Shown here one piece after another: positions 20,434-31,722 of a stretch of 64,000 bases of DNA. The notes below the pieces were generated by a model. It was not told the origin of the DNA and searched no databases. It saw only the letters and a list, made by a program, of their open reading frames with translations. The position numbers and the translations under genes were made by a program. This DNA is from Cycas panzhihuaensis. Taxonomy: Eukaryota > Cycadophyta. The stretch is from NCBI GenBank assembly GCA_023213395.1, contig CM041465.1, positions 80,793,741 through 80,857,740 of the forward strand. The letters are read 5' to 3'. Within the stretch, counting starts at the first letter, position 1; every line of letters begins with the position of its first letter.

Positions 20434-20859
20434 AAACGAGAGAGAGAGCTTTATACTATTTTCTTACTTTAAAAGTAATCTTTTTAGCATAAGGATCCAA
20501 CATTGTGATACACACCACACCTTTATTTTATATCTCTTTAGCTTAAACTAAACAAACACAAATGTAAGGATGGTATCTTTCATTGTTTTGTCGTTCCTAA
20601 GATCCTCCTAGGATTAGCACCTTATGAGTATCCCCTTTCAAGTCCATTTACTTACTTTCCTCACCTCTCTTGGTTAGACTTCCTTAATTTGGCCTTTGGG
20701 TCAACATCTAACCCATGGAACTAGCTAGCCTTTTGACCACCTACGTGTGTGTGCCTTTTCCTTTTCCCTACTAAAAGTCATTTCTCTCATACTCTTTCTA
20801 CATGAGGAACCATCTCTTTACTCTCTTTTTTCCTCCCTCCTTCATCCATCCAAGGGTGG
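20434..20859 (+). repeat. Right copy of the ~420-bp duplication flanking CoA
   Basis: It matches 14781-15200. It contains the CoA target (CCAAGGGTGG) without an insertion and continues into the rest of LTR-b and GyB. Confidence 0.85.
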
Positions 20860-21032
20860 GAGGGCCCCCTTTTGAGGTTACTCAGGAAACCAAGGAGATC
20901 CCTCATCTACCTATCACTCCTAATCGAGGAGGAGTTTCCTTAAAGGAGTTTGTGCATTATTTGTGGGTCCTAAACCTACTTTCTGATGCACAAATACCTT
21001 TTGTGGGTGAATTCTTTCACTTGCCACTGTAG
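20802..21032 (+). other. Open frame at the LTR/internal boundary of GyB, unrecognised
   Basis: A 76-codon frame starting inside the duplicated LTR segment. The part after 20865 reads like protein (IPHLPITPNRGGVSLKEFVH, then LLSDAQIPFVGEFFHLPL) and ends 75 bases before gag sequence begins. No counterpart is visible in the other copies, whose equivalent is missing or outside the window. It could be a displaced piece of gag leader or chance; I assign no function. Confidence 0.25.
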
Positions 21033-21104
21033 GTCTTTAGCCACCAAAATTTTTGATCGTTTGGCTTGATCTTGTCCAAGTTTAGTTACCCCCCCAAGAG
21101 GTGT

Positions 21105-22490
21105 GATTCCAGTACCCAAGTTTGATGGGACCTCCTCTCAAGACCTAACAGAGCATGTTAGAAGATTCTCTATGGCGTGCATCAATTATTGGGCATACGA
21201 CCACATTCTAATGAAATTTTTCCTATGGTCTCTCTAAGGCGATGCCCTCAAATAGTTCTATCACCTTCCTGCACACTCCATCCACTCATTCCAGCAACTC
21301 ATTGATGCGTTTGTCAATTAATTTAATGTAGATCATCCCTTCGAGAGCGAAATGGAGGCTCTCTTGTCCCTCAAACAAGGTCATGATGAGATGAATTGTG
21401 GCTTTGTGAAATATTTCCATGATCTTCTGTACTCCATGGAGGGAACCATGTTCGAGAAGTTAAAGAGAGGTCTTTTTGTCAACACCCTTTGTCTCAAGGT
21501 GTATATTGAAGTCCTCAAGATGGGGGCAACAACGTGCGATTCTTCCATAGCCAAATGCTTGGCTCTTGAGGCCATTGAGATCTAGGTGGGTCTCAAGAAG
21601 CCTCTTAGGTTATCACAATGATGCAAGGCACCCCCTCCATCCCGGGATACCAAAATCTAATAACCTCCTAGGTCTTCATCCCATTCGATAGAGAAGACCT
21701 TGGACCCCTTGATTTCTACTATACATTTTTTTGAACGTATGATGAAGGAACTTAAACTCCAAGTACCTTCATTGTCTACTTTCCAAAAACCTATCCATTA
21801 AGCCTCTTAAGCCGTGCCTCCTAAGAACAGTAATGCCCAAGCTTCTTAAGCAAGGAAGATGGACTCTTCCTTAGAGAAGAAGTGGCGTTCCATTTACGGG
21901 GAGTGCTTTCATGAGGACTCACAATATAGGGTGCAATGCCTTGAAGCTGCCCTACATCGTGACTCCTCCCCTAAATGGGCATCTAGACCCAAACTAGAGC
22001 AACCCATTCATAAGGATCCTTTCTCCAAACACGAGGCACATGATCACAACACTCAGCAAAAAGGGAATCAAAATAGAGAAAGATCCCCTTACCCTCACCC
22101 TACACAAGCCAAAGGGAAAGGTGTAAGGAACTCTTCCTCTTCTTCTGATTCTTGCCACCAAACTCCTTCCCCCTCTCGATCCCAAAACAAGGGAAATAGA
22201 GTTATCCAAATACTTGAGCCCATGTCCTTATATGCCTTAACCCGGTCCTAAGCAGTTAAAGAGGCAACTGGTGCTTCTTTTTCTTATCTCGATCCTCCTT
22301 TGGAGAACCCTCCTTCAGAGATCCAGTCGCCTCCTAAGATGATCCTTGTTTGCCTAAGATGTTATGATTTCCAAAGGGTGCTTCATCAACCTACCACAAA
22401 AGGGAAGCCCTTCTCTATCATTGAAAATCTTCATACCATGGCCACGGGGATGTCCATGATGGACATCTTGAGAATTAGTCCAGAGTAATG
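21105..22490 (+). pseudogene. GyB gag, decayed
   Basis: VPKFDGTSSQDLTEHVRRFSMACINYWAYDHILMKF (about 21110-21225) and a region parallel to GyC (LFVNTLCLKVYIEVLKMGATTCDSSIAKCLALEAIEI, 21471-21583) identify the gag domain. The linker and QILEPMSLYALTRS (about 22205-22250) follow, then DFQRVLHQPTTKGKPFSIIENLHTMATGMSMMDIL (about 22365-22470). Stops at about 21235, 21254, 21583, 22249 and 22486 break it. Confidence 0.8.
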
Positions 22491-22659
22491 CACTCTCCTC
22501 CTAGAGACTTTAAGGTTAGTTGATGCTTCGGTTCATACTTTGGGTGTTGCCCCAAGCTATGAACCTATCATCTTATTTGACCTTAAATATCTTCCTCCAA
22601 CCAATGAAAGGAAACATCAATAGTACTACCCCTTCACCATATCCATAGACACACCTGAA

Positions 22660-22945
22660 TGCACCCTTTGAAAGACTATTGTAGATAATGATTCTTTTGT
22701 TAATGCTATGCCCTTGCGCATCATGAAATAGTTGGGTATATCAAATCTTGAACCGGTCCCGTGGTATTGTCGAGGCTACGATGGTAGTGAAAAGACACCC
22801 TTGTGGTCAGTTTCCATTCCCCTTACTCTCAAGGGCAAAACTATCCTCACTGATATCATAGTCCTTGATGTAGACATGGATTATAACATTTTGTTAGGAT
22901 GCATATGGCTCAACCAAATGGGAGTTGTGTGCTCATCCCATTAAA
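22660..22945 (+). pseudogene. GyB aspartic protease
   Basis: The active site reads IVDNDSFVNAMP (about 22677-22715) and the distal motif YNILLGCIWLNQMGVV (about 22882-22928). The Gly after DN has become Asp and the Arg-Pro of LLGRPW is lost, so the enzyme would be inactive. A stop (about 22728) separates the active site from the rest. Confidence 0.75.
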
Positions 22946-23106
22946 GGCAACTTAAATTCATCTATGAGGGGCAAATAAAGGTTGTTTCCCAGGAGACTCC
23001 TCCTACTCAACAATCCCATCAACCTCGTTAAGTAGCTCATGACCAGGCGAAGGGCGACAAGGGCCCATCTGCTCATACTTTCACTTGTTCCATCAATATT
23101 CCTAGT

Positions 23107-24405
23107 TTGTCTTATTCGAAAGAGGGCCCTTCCTCTTCTTCCTCGAACCTTATCTGTTTCACCCCTATTGGTGTAGGGAGCTATGGGTACCTCGATGTGC
23201 TAAGTGATGATGAGTCTGACGGTGAGGATGAGGACCTCCCTCATCCTGTATCCCTCCTGAACCTGAGTAGGAGGCACTCCTTTCATTCCAGATCCTGACT
23301 TAAAACCTCTTCCACTGAAGAGCTTAGTCCTCATCTTGAGTCACATACCATTGCTGCTATCTCTTGTGACTCATCATATTGTTTCATCTAGCACTTCATC
23401 GCCCTCATCGATTGATAAGACGAGGGAACCTCTTGTCACCTATCATAAGAGGTCGTCTTTCGACTCTTCTAAAGAGTCCCTTAACTATGTTGAGTGGTGG
23501 GTTGACCGCTATGGTCCCATCGCCCCTACCACCCCTCGATCTTCATCTTCTCTAAGTGTAACTATCTATGGGATAGATTGCTTTGAGAATGATAAGGCCT
23601 TGCTAGAGCACTTAGCATGCTCCATGCTTAATCTCCCTCCTAATCATCATAAACTTGGTTACCAAAAGATTTTAGCCATTGGGTCGCCCTTAGCCAACCT
23701 AAATCCACTTTCATATTCTTTGCCCCCTCCTATTGACTAACTCCCCTTCACTTTGAGGAAGGGAATGCCATGTGCATAGGGGCAACCAAGGACATCGTCC
23801 TTACTCCTAGCAAGGTCATTAAGGTGGGAGCGAAATGTTCCCCTGAAGAAATAAAGGAATATGCCCTTCTTTTCTAGGAATTCTGGGACACCTTCACGTG
23901 GAATTACTTTGACATGAAGGGAATAGACCCTTCTATCGTCACCCACAACCTCACTACCATTCCAAATGCTCACTCTGTGCAGTAAAAATAACATCCTCTT
24001 CATCCTAAACTTTTAGTTGCCATGAAGATGAAAGTGAAGAAACTCCTAGACAGGGGGTTAATCATCTCCATTGACTACCCCAAGTGGGTCTCGAACATCG
24101 TTCCTATTACTAAAAAGAACGAGATGGTTTAGATATGCATTGATTTTTGTGACATCAACAACACATGTCCTAAGGACAACTTTCCTCTACCCTTCATCGA
24201 TTAAATCATTACTAGAACTGCTGGATTCGAAGTCATGTCCCTAATGGATGGCTTCTCTAAGTATAACCAGATCCAAATCTCTCCCGAAGACTGTCACAAA
24301 ACGGCCTTCACCACTCCGTGAGGCACCTTTGCTTACAAAGTGATGCCCTTTGGACTCAAGAATGTAGGCGTCACTTACCAGGGGATAATATAATTTGTCT
24401 TCCAT
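23107..24405 (+). pseudogene. GyB linker and RT, 5' part
   Basis: The linker holds CFTPIGVGSYGYLD (about 23157-23198). The RT begins with SINY-type VEKLLD..GLIISIDYPKWVSNIVP (about 24030-24110), then CHKTAFTTP, GTFAYKVMPFGLKNVGVTYQ (about 24320-24380) and VFHDL, where GyC is inserted after 24410. The reading jumps between frames and has many stops. This copy keeps the YKVMPFG block that GyA lacks. Confidence 0.8.
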
Positions 24406-24410
24406 GACCT

Positions 24411-26930
24411 TGAAACGCTCTCAACGGGGCAATGATCCAACGCCTAGCGGGAAGGACACAAAACCACAGGGCTAATAGGCTAAAGAACGAGGATCATACC
24501 TCACGGGACGTCCGTCTTGGCCGGGCCGAGTGCAGGCGCAAGGTGCTGGTTGCTTCCAGTGGCCGTCAGGCGAGACCCTCCTACCCCGGATGGCGGGGAA
24601 GGGAAAAGGAAACTTCGCCGCTACTTCTCAAGGCAATGAGAAAGCGGCGAAGGGTAACCAACCAAAGCGTGTCGCAGTAAGATATGTGCAAGAGCGGCTA
24701 AAGGGGAATCGGTCAAAGAATCTCGAGACACTATAGTGTGCGGTGGTGTAGCAAAGAAAGCGCACGTAAAGCAAATGTAAAGCAAAAAGCAAGTACAAAA
24801 TAAATAGTTATTTCTTTTCCTTTTCCTTATATTTCCCTAACTACCAAAGCAAGCGTAGAAAGCGTAGAGCGAGGAAAAGGAGTATGAAGGGTGGCGGAGA
24901 AAACACGGATCCGGCGGTTGAAATGACGCAGTGTCCGTCACGGTTGCGCTTCCTCCGTCGTCCTCCTCGTATCACGGCGTCGGTTGCAGCGGTGATGGGG
25001 ATCACTTACCTCCCAAAGCAAATAAGCACTAACTAAACCGAAATGATGGAAAATAAAGCTCGAAGCGGCATATACAAAGGGAAAAAGCGTGCCAAGCAAG
25101 TGTCGGCCGTGATGGGTCGACCTTATCGTCCTCGTCCCGACGCTCCTGCAAGCAAATAAGCGGAATACCTTCCTCTCGAAAGAGAGGCTACGAGATGCCA
25201 AAAGATATATGTATATATGTTGCAAGTAAAGCGAACTAAGTTAAAAAGATATGGCTAAATGCTAACATGCAATGAAAGAAGCAAAGTCACACGATAAGCA
25301 TGCCAAGGTCACATATCACAAACGCACCCCAAATGGGGTTGAGCATAGCCTCGGGATGGCTAACTCACCCACGAGAGGTCTCCACAGGATGTAAGGGGAA
25401 CGATGCTAGCATGCGACAAAAGATCATGGAGCAACGGGTAGCGTATGCCAAGGTAAACACTCAACCGATTCTCTGAAGCCTCTCTAGCCCTACTTCTTAA
25501 GCAAAAGCGGAAAATGAAGGGGGAGAGGAAAAGGGACGGAACCCTTGGGGAGTAGGACGGCAATGGGGGCGGAACCCGCCTAATCTCCCTCAAACCCTCG
25601 TGTAACCCTTTATGCCGGTTTGCCCAAGAAATGGCGAAAGAGAAGGATGGGAGAAGAAGGGTGAGTGGAAGAAAAGAATGGGAGACTAAGCCTATCCTCG
25701 GGTGACACTCTAATAAGCCACAAATACTATGGTTCCTTGCATCAACCGGCTAAGGGGAAACCAAGAAAATGCATATATAAAAGGGAGCAAAGAGTTGCAA
25801 GTGAAATAATACAAAAAAAACAAGCAAAAACACCAAAGAAATGACGCCAAATACCTCAAATGATGAAGGAGGAGTGCATGTGAGCACTCAGCAACTTGGA
25901 GCAGCGGTCCAAGAGATGCCTATGAAGCAATGTAGCATGTCCCTTGCAAGAGAGAGGAGTGGTGGAGCCTCATGCAAAAAAGTGAGATGGAAATGGTTCC
26001 TTGCAATGGTTTTCTTGGTGCAAAATCCTCTTGGAGGCCTTCAATATGTGTGAGGAGGAAGAGTGCTTGTATTGGAGCTCCGTAGAGGCGTGATGGCCCT
26101 GTATCTCCAGCAATAGCAGCCCTTGGTGCCTCTGTCCCACAGCTGTTGAAAGGTGTCTCTTGCTCTTGTTTGTTTGTCTTGTCTTTTGTGAAGAAAACTT
26201 GAGAGGAGAGTGAAGTAGAGAGTAGAAAAATTCATTCAATAATCATCATAATGAGGCAAATGAGTGAAAAAAGAGTTTTTATGTCTTGAGTGAAGCAAGT
26301 GAACGTTGGGGGGCCTCGGGCGCCTCCAGATTAGAACCCTGTGGCGATTCATGAAAAATCGCGGCAGCAGCGTGTTTCTTTTTAAATTTTAAGCAGTCGT
26401 CTTGGCAAACTTAGCGATCATTGGAACTCCATGATCGCTTTAGTTTCTGTGATGCGAACAAACCCAAAAAAATAGAAAATTAAAGTAAGAAACCGGTCTT
26501 TAAGGTAAAATCATAAGTTAAACTCAAAATACATTAGTCAAGAGGCGGTTTTAGGTCATGGGCATGTACTCAAGCGGTGCAAAAGACCTAACTAAGGGTT
26601 AAACCAGGGCTTAGAAAGGGTTTGCAACATAAGCGGCACGGTAACACGCATAAGCAGTGGCAAAAGCATCCCGAAAGACCATGGAGACGTCGTGGGTGGT
26701 TGTCGCCATACTGGGGTGTCGCATTCACGATGAATGCCCGTGTGAGTCGTCATAGGCTAAAGGTGGTTAGGCACATGCATAATGAACAAGCGATCAAGCA
26801 AATGCGTGCGAGGCGGTGTATGTCAATTAAATTACTCCAAATTACCTTAGCAATCATAAGTAAGGAAAGTAAGAACATATACGCACTGAGCACAGCCGAT
26901 CGTCCGAGTCCATTCCGATGGCCGGAAACA
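24411..26930 (-). repeat. GyC 3' LTR
   Basis: On the - strand it starts TGTTTCCGGCC and ends ...GCGTTTCA. It aligns along its whole length with 31723-34245; long AT-rich stretches are almost identical, while GC-rich spots carry many 1-6 bp indels. Confidence 0.9.
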
Positions 26931-27410
26931 CGCCTTATGGCGTGAGCCTCACCGCTCGAGCGTAATGTGATGGCGAATCGACAATCAAGAAACATGAGTA
27001 GCACATGCATATATATATATATATAAGAACAATCAAGAGCAGCACGTGATCCAAGGGTGTAGGCAAGTGTCGTGGCGGCAGCGTGGACAAGGGGAGACGA
27101 GGCGAGAACAACGTGGGGGCGCCACGCGTCGTCTAAACATCGGCGGAAGCGAAGTAAGCAAGAACGGGATGCCCCCGTTACCAAGGTGCAATATGAAGTA
27201 GCAGGGCATCCAGCAAACAGGGCAAGCGCATCTAACTAACAGCAACCAGAGACTTGGGCACGGGCTGGCCAGACAAGCCTCCACATGAAATGGTGTGTAT
27301 CATGTATGATAGAGGTAGCATGTATGATTTATTTTGTAAATGAATGATTTTTGTATGTTGTAAATATGTTGTAGACATTTGTTGTAAATATTTTATTGTA
27401 ATATGCATGT
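26931..27410 (-). other. GyC 3' internal segment before the LTR
   Basis: No gene is seen. On the - strand it resembles the segment between the second RNase H and the polypurine tract of GyA (GCCACGACACTTGCC near 27060-27080 against GCCACGACACTTCTTGCGGC). A short TA repeat lies at 27010-27024. The polypurine tract itself is degenerate (CCATAAGGCG before TGTTTCC). Confidence 0.5.
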
Positions 27411-27680
27411 GTTTCCTTCCATGTATGGCCATATGTCTAGCGAGACACACACCTCCACCGTGAGTAGAGGCGATCGAGAGGTGTGAGGTTAGAGGATGGG
27501 CGACATACATGTCCACGAGGAGCATAGCGGAATGTGCAAAGGAAGCGACAAGCATGGAAAGGGGAGTAACGATACTCCACAGTCGTCTAATTTGGGGAAT
27601 GCCCAAAATAGGAAGACAAAGGTTCCCAAGAGCTCATGGGAACGCGGGTTCGCAGGAGGAAGCTGAGCAGGCGAAGAAAA

Positions 27681-27935
27681 ATCCACCTTAAATTGCCATT
27701 CAACCCGTAGTTAGGAGGAATGGGGACAATCTAAGATGGTAGTTTAGGCTCGTTTCGGAGCACGGATCCACCTTAAATTGCCATTCAACCCATGGTTGGG
27801 GAGAATGAGAACAATTTAAAATGGTAGTTTAGGCTCGTTTCGGAGCAAGAATCCATCTTAAATTGCCATTCAACCCGTGGTTGGGAGGAATGGAAACAAT
27901 TTAAAATGGTAGTTTAGGCTCGTTTCGGAGCACGA
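27681..27935 (-). repeat. Three tandem copies of an 85-bp post-integrase unit
   Basis: The units start at 27681, 27766 and 27851, each with ATCCACCTTAAATTGCCATT or a one-base variant, and each ends in GGCTCGTTTCGGAGCA. The period is exactly 85 bp in both steps. GyA (about 5838-5912) and GyD (about 52640-52705) carry a single copy at the same place. Confidence 0.9.
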
Positions 27936-28480
27936 AGAGAGGAAGAGGTGTGCCTAGGCCCCATAAAGGTAGGGGTAGTCACACGCAGGGTAGGAGATAA
28001 GTGACGAAGAGTAGGGGCAGTGTCGCTAAGCCTACTAGTAAACTTACTATGGTCGGAACCAGATGGCATAGCGGACTGGCACACCTGACGGATCGCGTGG
28101 CAAGGTTGCATCACAGTAAGAGTGGCTCTAGTCAGGGGTAAGGATCTAGGCGTGAAGAAGAAGTGCCTCTGAGGTGGCTCGTAGGCGTGGGCGCCCACGT
28201 GAAACCGCTCGGGGGTCGAGAAGGTAAGATAAATGGTCGGTTTAGGACCGGTGGCTCGGGCCAGCTGAGAATGAGGAAGGCGGGAATATCAGGTCGAGAT
28301 ATTCCCCAGGTGCTCGCGAAACCGTGGTGACACGTCGAGAAGAGGGACCATAACCCTCGCTATCCAGATCGAGAATCACTCATGGCGGCTAAATGTAGTA
28401 ACCACCCACGCCAATAGGGGCAAACCTAACCAGGTTTGGCTCATGACATGGCATAGGGCTCGATGATGAAGGTCGGTCTC
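27936..28480 (-). other. GyC deletion-junction region
   Basis: Reading the - strand downward, the linker motif RFAPIGVGGYY (about 28400-28440) is still recognisable. The 28000-28390 stretch has no match I can see in GyA between linker and integrase, and by 27935 the sequence is post-integrase. No gene is supported in it. Confidence 0.4.
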
Positions 28481-28539
28481 ACGAAACAAAGGTCCCACGG
28501 AAGGGTAACCTCCTCGGGATCGCTATCTTCATCATCGAA

Positions 28540-28900
28540 ACGACTGGCGGTGGATGAGAGGTGTGAGGCGGCATTGGCTCACGGGCGACAACTTTAACTT
28601 GTCCTTCATGGACAAATTTAAGTTGCCCCAACTGCGTGGAGCAGGCGCTCCCATCCGGTCGAGCCATGGTCGGCCCAACAAGAGGTTGTACTCCACATCG
28701 GCGCCGAGTCTGGCAACTCGGCGAACGGTTTTCCCTCTAAGGTGAGGGATAGGGAGGCTGCCCCGGAGGACTTCTCGATCCCATCATACCCTTGGCATTT
28801 CAAGGGACGGACTCAAGAGCTACTATGCCTAGCTCCTTGAGCATCTGTGAGCATAGCGTTAACCGAGGAGCCATTATCTACAATGGTCCTCTTTACGATA
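28540..28900 (-). pseudogene. GyC aspartic protease
   Basis: The active site TIVDNGSSVNAML lies near 28850-28890. It is followed by KCQGYDGIEKS (about 28770-28803), SLTLEGK and an AWADHG-like remnant of LLGRPWLDQ, then LGQLKFVHEGQVKVV (about 28580-28630). Two frames are needed, so at least one indel is present. Confidence 0.75.
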
Positions 28901-31690
28901 CAATCGAGTGTCAATGGTAATGACGAGCGGGTAATGCAAAAGCTTCTCCCGCTTCTTTGGGAGATGGGAGATCTCTAGGATCAAATGAGATGACAGTGGT
29001 CCATGGGAGGTAGCACCTATCGCATGGATGGAAGCGTCTTGTTGGCCAAGAGCTTCAAGAAGAAGAGCACGTTGCTCGTGGCGACTTCTCAAGGCGTCCA
29101 TCAAGGACATTCCATGGCGGCGGTGTAGAGCTCGTCAACGATAGAAAAGGGCTTACCCTTCCACGTGGGTTGGGTAAGGGCTCTCTAAAGTCGAATCGAC
29201 ACAGGCGGACGGGAATAGTCTTGGGAAGCTGGAATCTCCGGAGGAATAGCTTGAGGAGGATCAAGGTAAGATGTGGATGAAGAGGCACCTTGCCTCTTTA
29301 GCGACTGGGGCCAGGGTTAAGGCATATAACAGGTGGTCTCAAGCAATTGCACAACCTTCTTTCCCTTGTAGCGGGACCGCGAAGGTGATGGAGCATGGCG
29401 GTCGGGAGGCCAAGGTGAAGGTGACCTTCGCACCCTTCCCTCTACCATGCGAAGGCGAGGATCGGGAGATCTATCCCGGTCGGCGTATCTTTCTTGAACA
29501 TCGCGACCACGTTCCCCATGTTTGGGAGCGGGTCTCTATAAACAGTGATCGAGGTTAGGTCTCGATGCTGCTGGGGGACGAAGTCGCGTGGGTCTTGTGC
29601 CCGTGGCAGCGCATCGTCATGGAAACACTCCCGTGGATGGAACACCACCTCTTCTCAAGGGAGGATCGATCCTCCTTGCTTGAGAAGGCGGGTGTTGCCC
29701 CTTTGGGGGGCATCGCACGAGAAGTCTGCTGAACAGGTCTATGGGAGGTAGGTGACGAAGGAGGTTGGAGTTTTAGCTCCTTCATCGTTCGCTCAAATGA
29801 GCGAATAGCGGAGGTGAGGGGGTCTAGGGTCCTCTCAGTCGGATGAGAGGTGGACCTAGCGGGCTGCGAAGGTTCGGTTTCCTTCGCTGGGGGAGGCGCC
29901 TCACGACGTTGTGAGGGCTTAGGAGGTTTCTTGAGTCCTGCCTGGATCTCAATAGCCTCCAAAGCTAAACACCTCGCGATGGCGGAGTCGCATGTGGTTG
30001 CCCCCATCTTGAGGACTTCCACATGCACCTCGGGGCGAAGTGCATTGACAAAAAGATCCCTCTTCAACTCCTCAGGCAATGTGGCCTTAGTGGAGTGAAG
30101 AAGATCGTGTCATCGGCGCACAAAGTCACGATTCCTCTCATCATGGCCGTGTTTAAGCGACGAGCGCCTTCATTCCGCTCTCGAATGGGCGCTACGTCAA
30201 AATAGTTGACGAACTCGTCCACTAGCTGCTGGAATGAGGAGATCGAATGGGCAGGAAGGCGGTAGAACCACTTGAGGGCGTCGCCCTGCAAGGATCGCGG
30301 GAAGAGCTTCATCAAGATGTGGTCGTAGGCCCAATAGTCAATGCACGCCATGGAAAAGCTGCGCATCTGTTCGGTTGGGTCCTGCGACGAAGTCCCATCA
30401 AATTTGGGGACTTCAGGAGGATGAGGCAGCAAGTTAGTTCTCAACGCCTCAACAGACAAGGGCGTCGACCTATAGTCCACGAAAGGACGTGTCCTTGCAC
30501 AGGCTAAGGGATCGACAACCGTGAAAGGAGCGGATGGGGGTGTCGGTCCCATCCCTCCTTGAGGAAACACCCCTTGTGGGAAGGGGGTCTGCGGGTAGAT
30601 GTTACGGAAAGGGCGCGCTCCCTTGTCTTGTGGCAGCAGGAGTCGTTGGCGTCGGAAGCAGGGGTGAGGGGCCGGGTTTGCCCATATGGGCCACCGTGGG
30701 TGGCGCGACCCCATATGGGTGCAACGGGTCCACTCCATGAGCAGGAGGTGGTTTCCCTTGCCACCGCCCCCAAGGTTGTGACGTGTAGCACAGGGGCACG
30801 TAAGAGAAGGACCACCAACCGGGTTACGGATGTGCGTGGGAGTGGGTCCTACATGGTGGCGGCGGCGAGCCTCGAGGCCTACTAGGGAGCAGCGTGCGCC
30901 ACGTTCGTGGTGGCACGTGCGTTTGGTTTGAGCAAGGCATACTAACCCCGAGTTGAGGGAAAGATGCTTGGCAGGTCCAGGAAGTGGGACCACGACTAGA
31001 AGCAAACGCAACACTCGCCTTAGAGGCGGGGTAGACACGGCATGGGGCGTGTGTCTTGTGAGCGGGCGTATCAATCGTCGTAGATGACGTGGGCATGGAT
31101 GAGGAAGGCGCCACGTTGCGTAGCATCTCCGTTAACCATCTAGGGAGGCGGTTGGCGGCGCTCGAAAGTACTGCCAAGCGCCTCGGCCGCGTCGGCGGGA
31201 GGGGTATCCTCATAGCCATACGAGGTCGAAGGGACTTGAAGTAGGGGACCTCAGTGCGCTCCTCGTAAGGCTCGCCCGGTGGGGTGGCGGGTCTCACGAG
31301 TGGCCGGATCTTCCATTGCATGAGTGGAAGGCTCAAAATCTTCGGTGGAAATGGTCATCGGGGTAATAGATGGAATCCTCGCCCTCACGGGTGGATTCGG
31401 AATGACGAAGGAACTCTTGAGTTCACGAAGTCATGGCATGGTAGGCCCAATCGGATGGGTAACCTTCCATTCCGAAAGCGGGGTTCGACGATGGAATGAA
31501 ACACGACGATTGGTCTTCTAACAATGACAAACCCATGGCGGCGAAAGCGTCGCAGCGCCTCCGGCGTTGTTAGAAAAGCGCAAAGGAAAGGAAGGAAAGC
31601 ACGCAAACCCGTTGGGGTTGCCCAACTCAAAACACAAAATGCGAGCCTACCTAAAGGCAAGAGCACCAACACGAAGGGAAGGCGGATCTA
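28870..31690 (-). pseudogene. GyC gag
   Basis: Two long frames carry most of it (31074-30064 and 30079-29555). In order: a Pro-rich N-terminal part with WTRCTHMG (YGVDPLHPYG in another frame, about 30690-30750), then YRSTPLSVEALRTNLLPHPPEVPKFDGTSSQDPTEQMRSFSMACIDYWAYDHILMKLFPRSLQGDALKWFYRLPAHSI (about 30240-30480), LRPEVHVEVLKMGATTCDSAIARCLALEAIEIQ (about 29940-30045) and a Pro/Ser linker. The last blocks, CRFDF and MSLMDALRS (about 29080-29190), lead to the protease. It is the least interrupted gag in the window, but frameshifts near 30070 and 30480 remain. Confidence 0.85.
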
Positions 31691-31701
31691 GCTCCCTTCT
31701 T

Positions 31702-31722
31702 GGCGATCCCGATGCGGTCGCG
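31702..31722 (-). other. Probable primer binding site of GyC
   Basis: Directly after the 5' LTR the - strand reads CGCGACCGCATCGGGATCGCC. It resembles a tRNA-Arg-type site (TGGCGAC...GGGGA) reported for Ogre-like Tat elements, with changes. GyD has a related sequence at the same place. Confidence 0.4.

Noticed and set aside
27914-28198. 94-codon frame on the - strand in GyC as a gene
   Set aside because: No motif, no counterpart in GyA or GyD, and it ends in the tandem repeat; it lies at a deletion junction.
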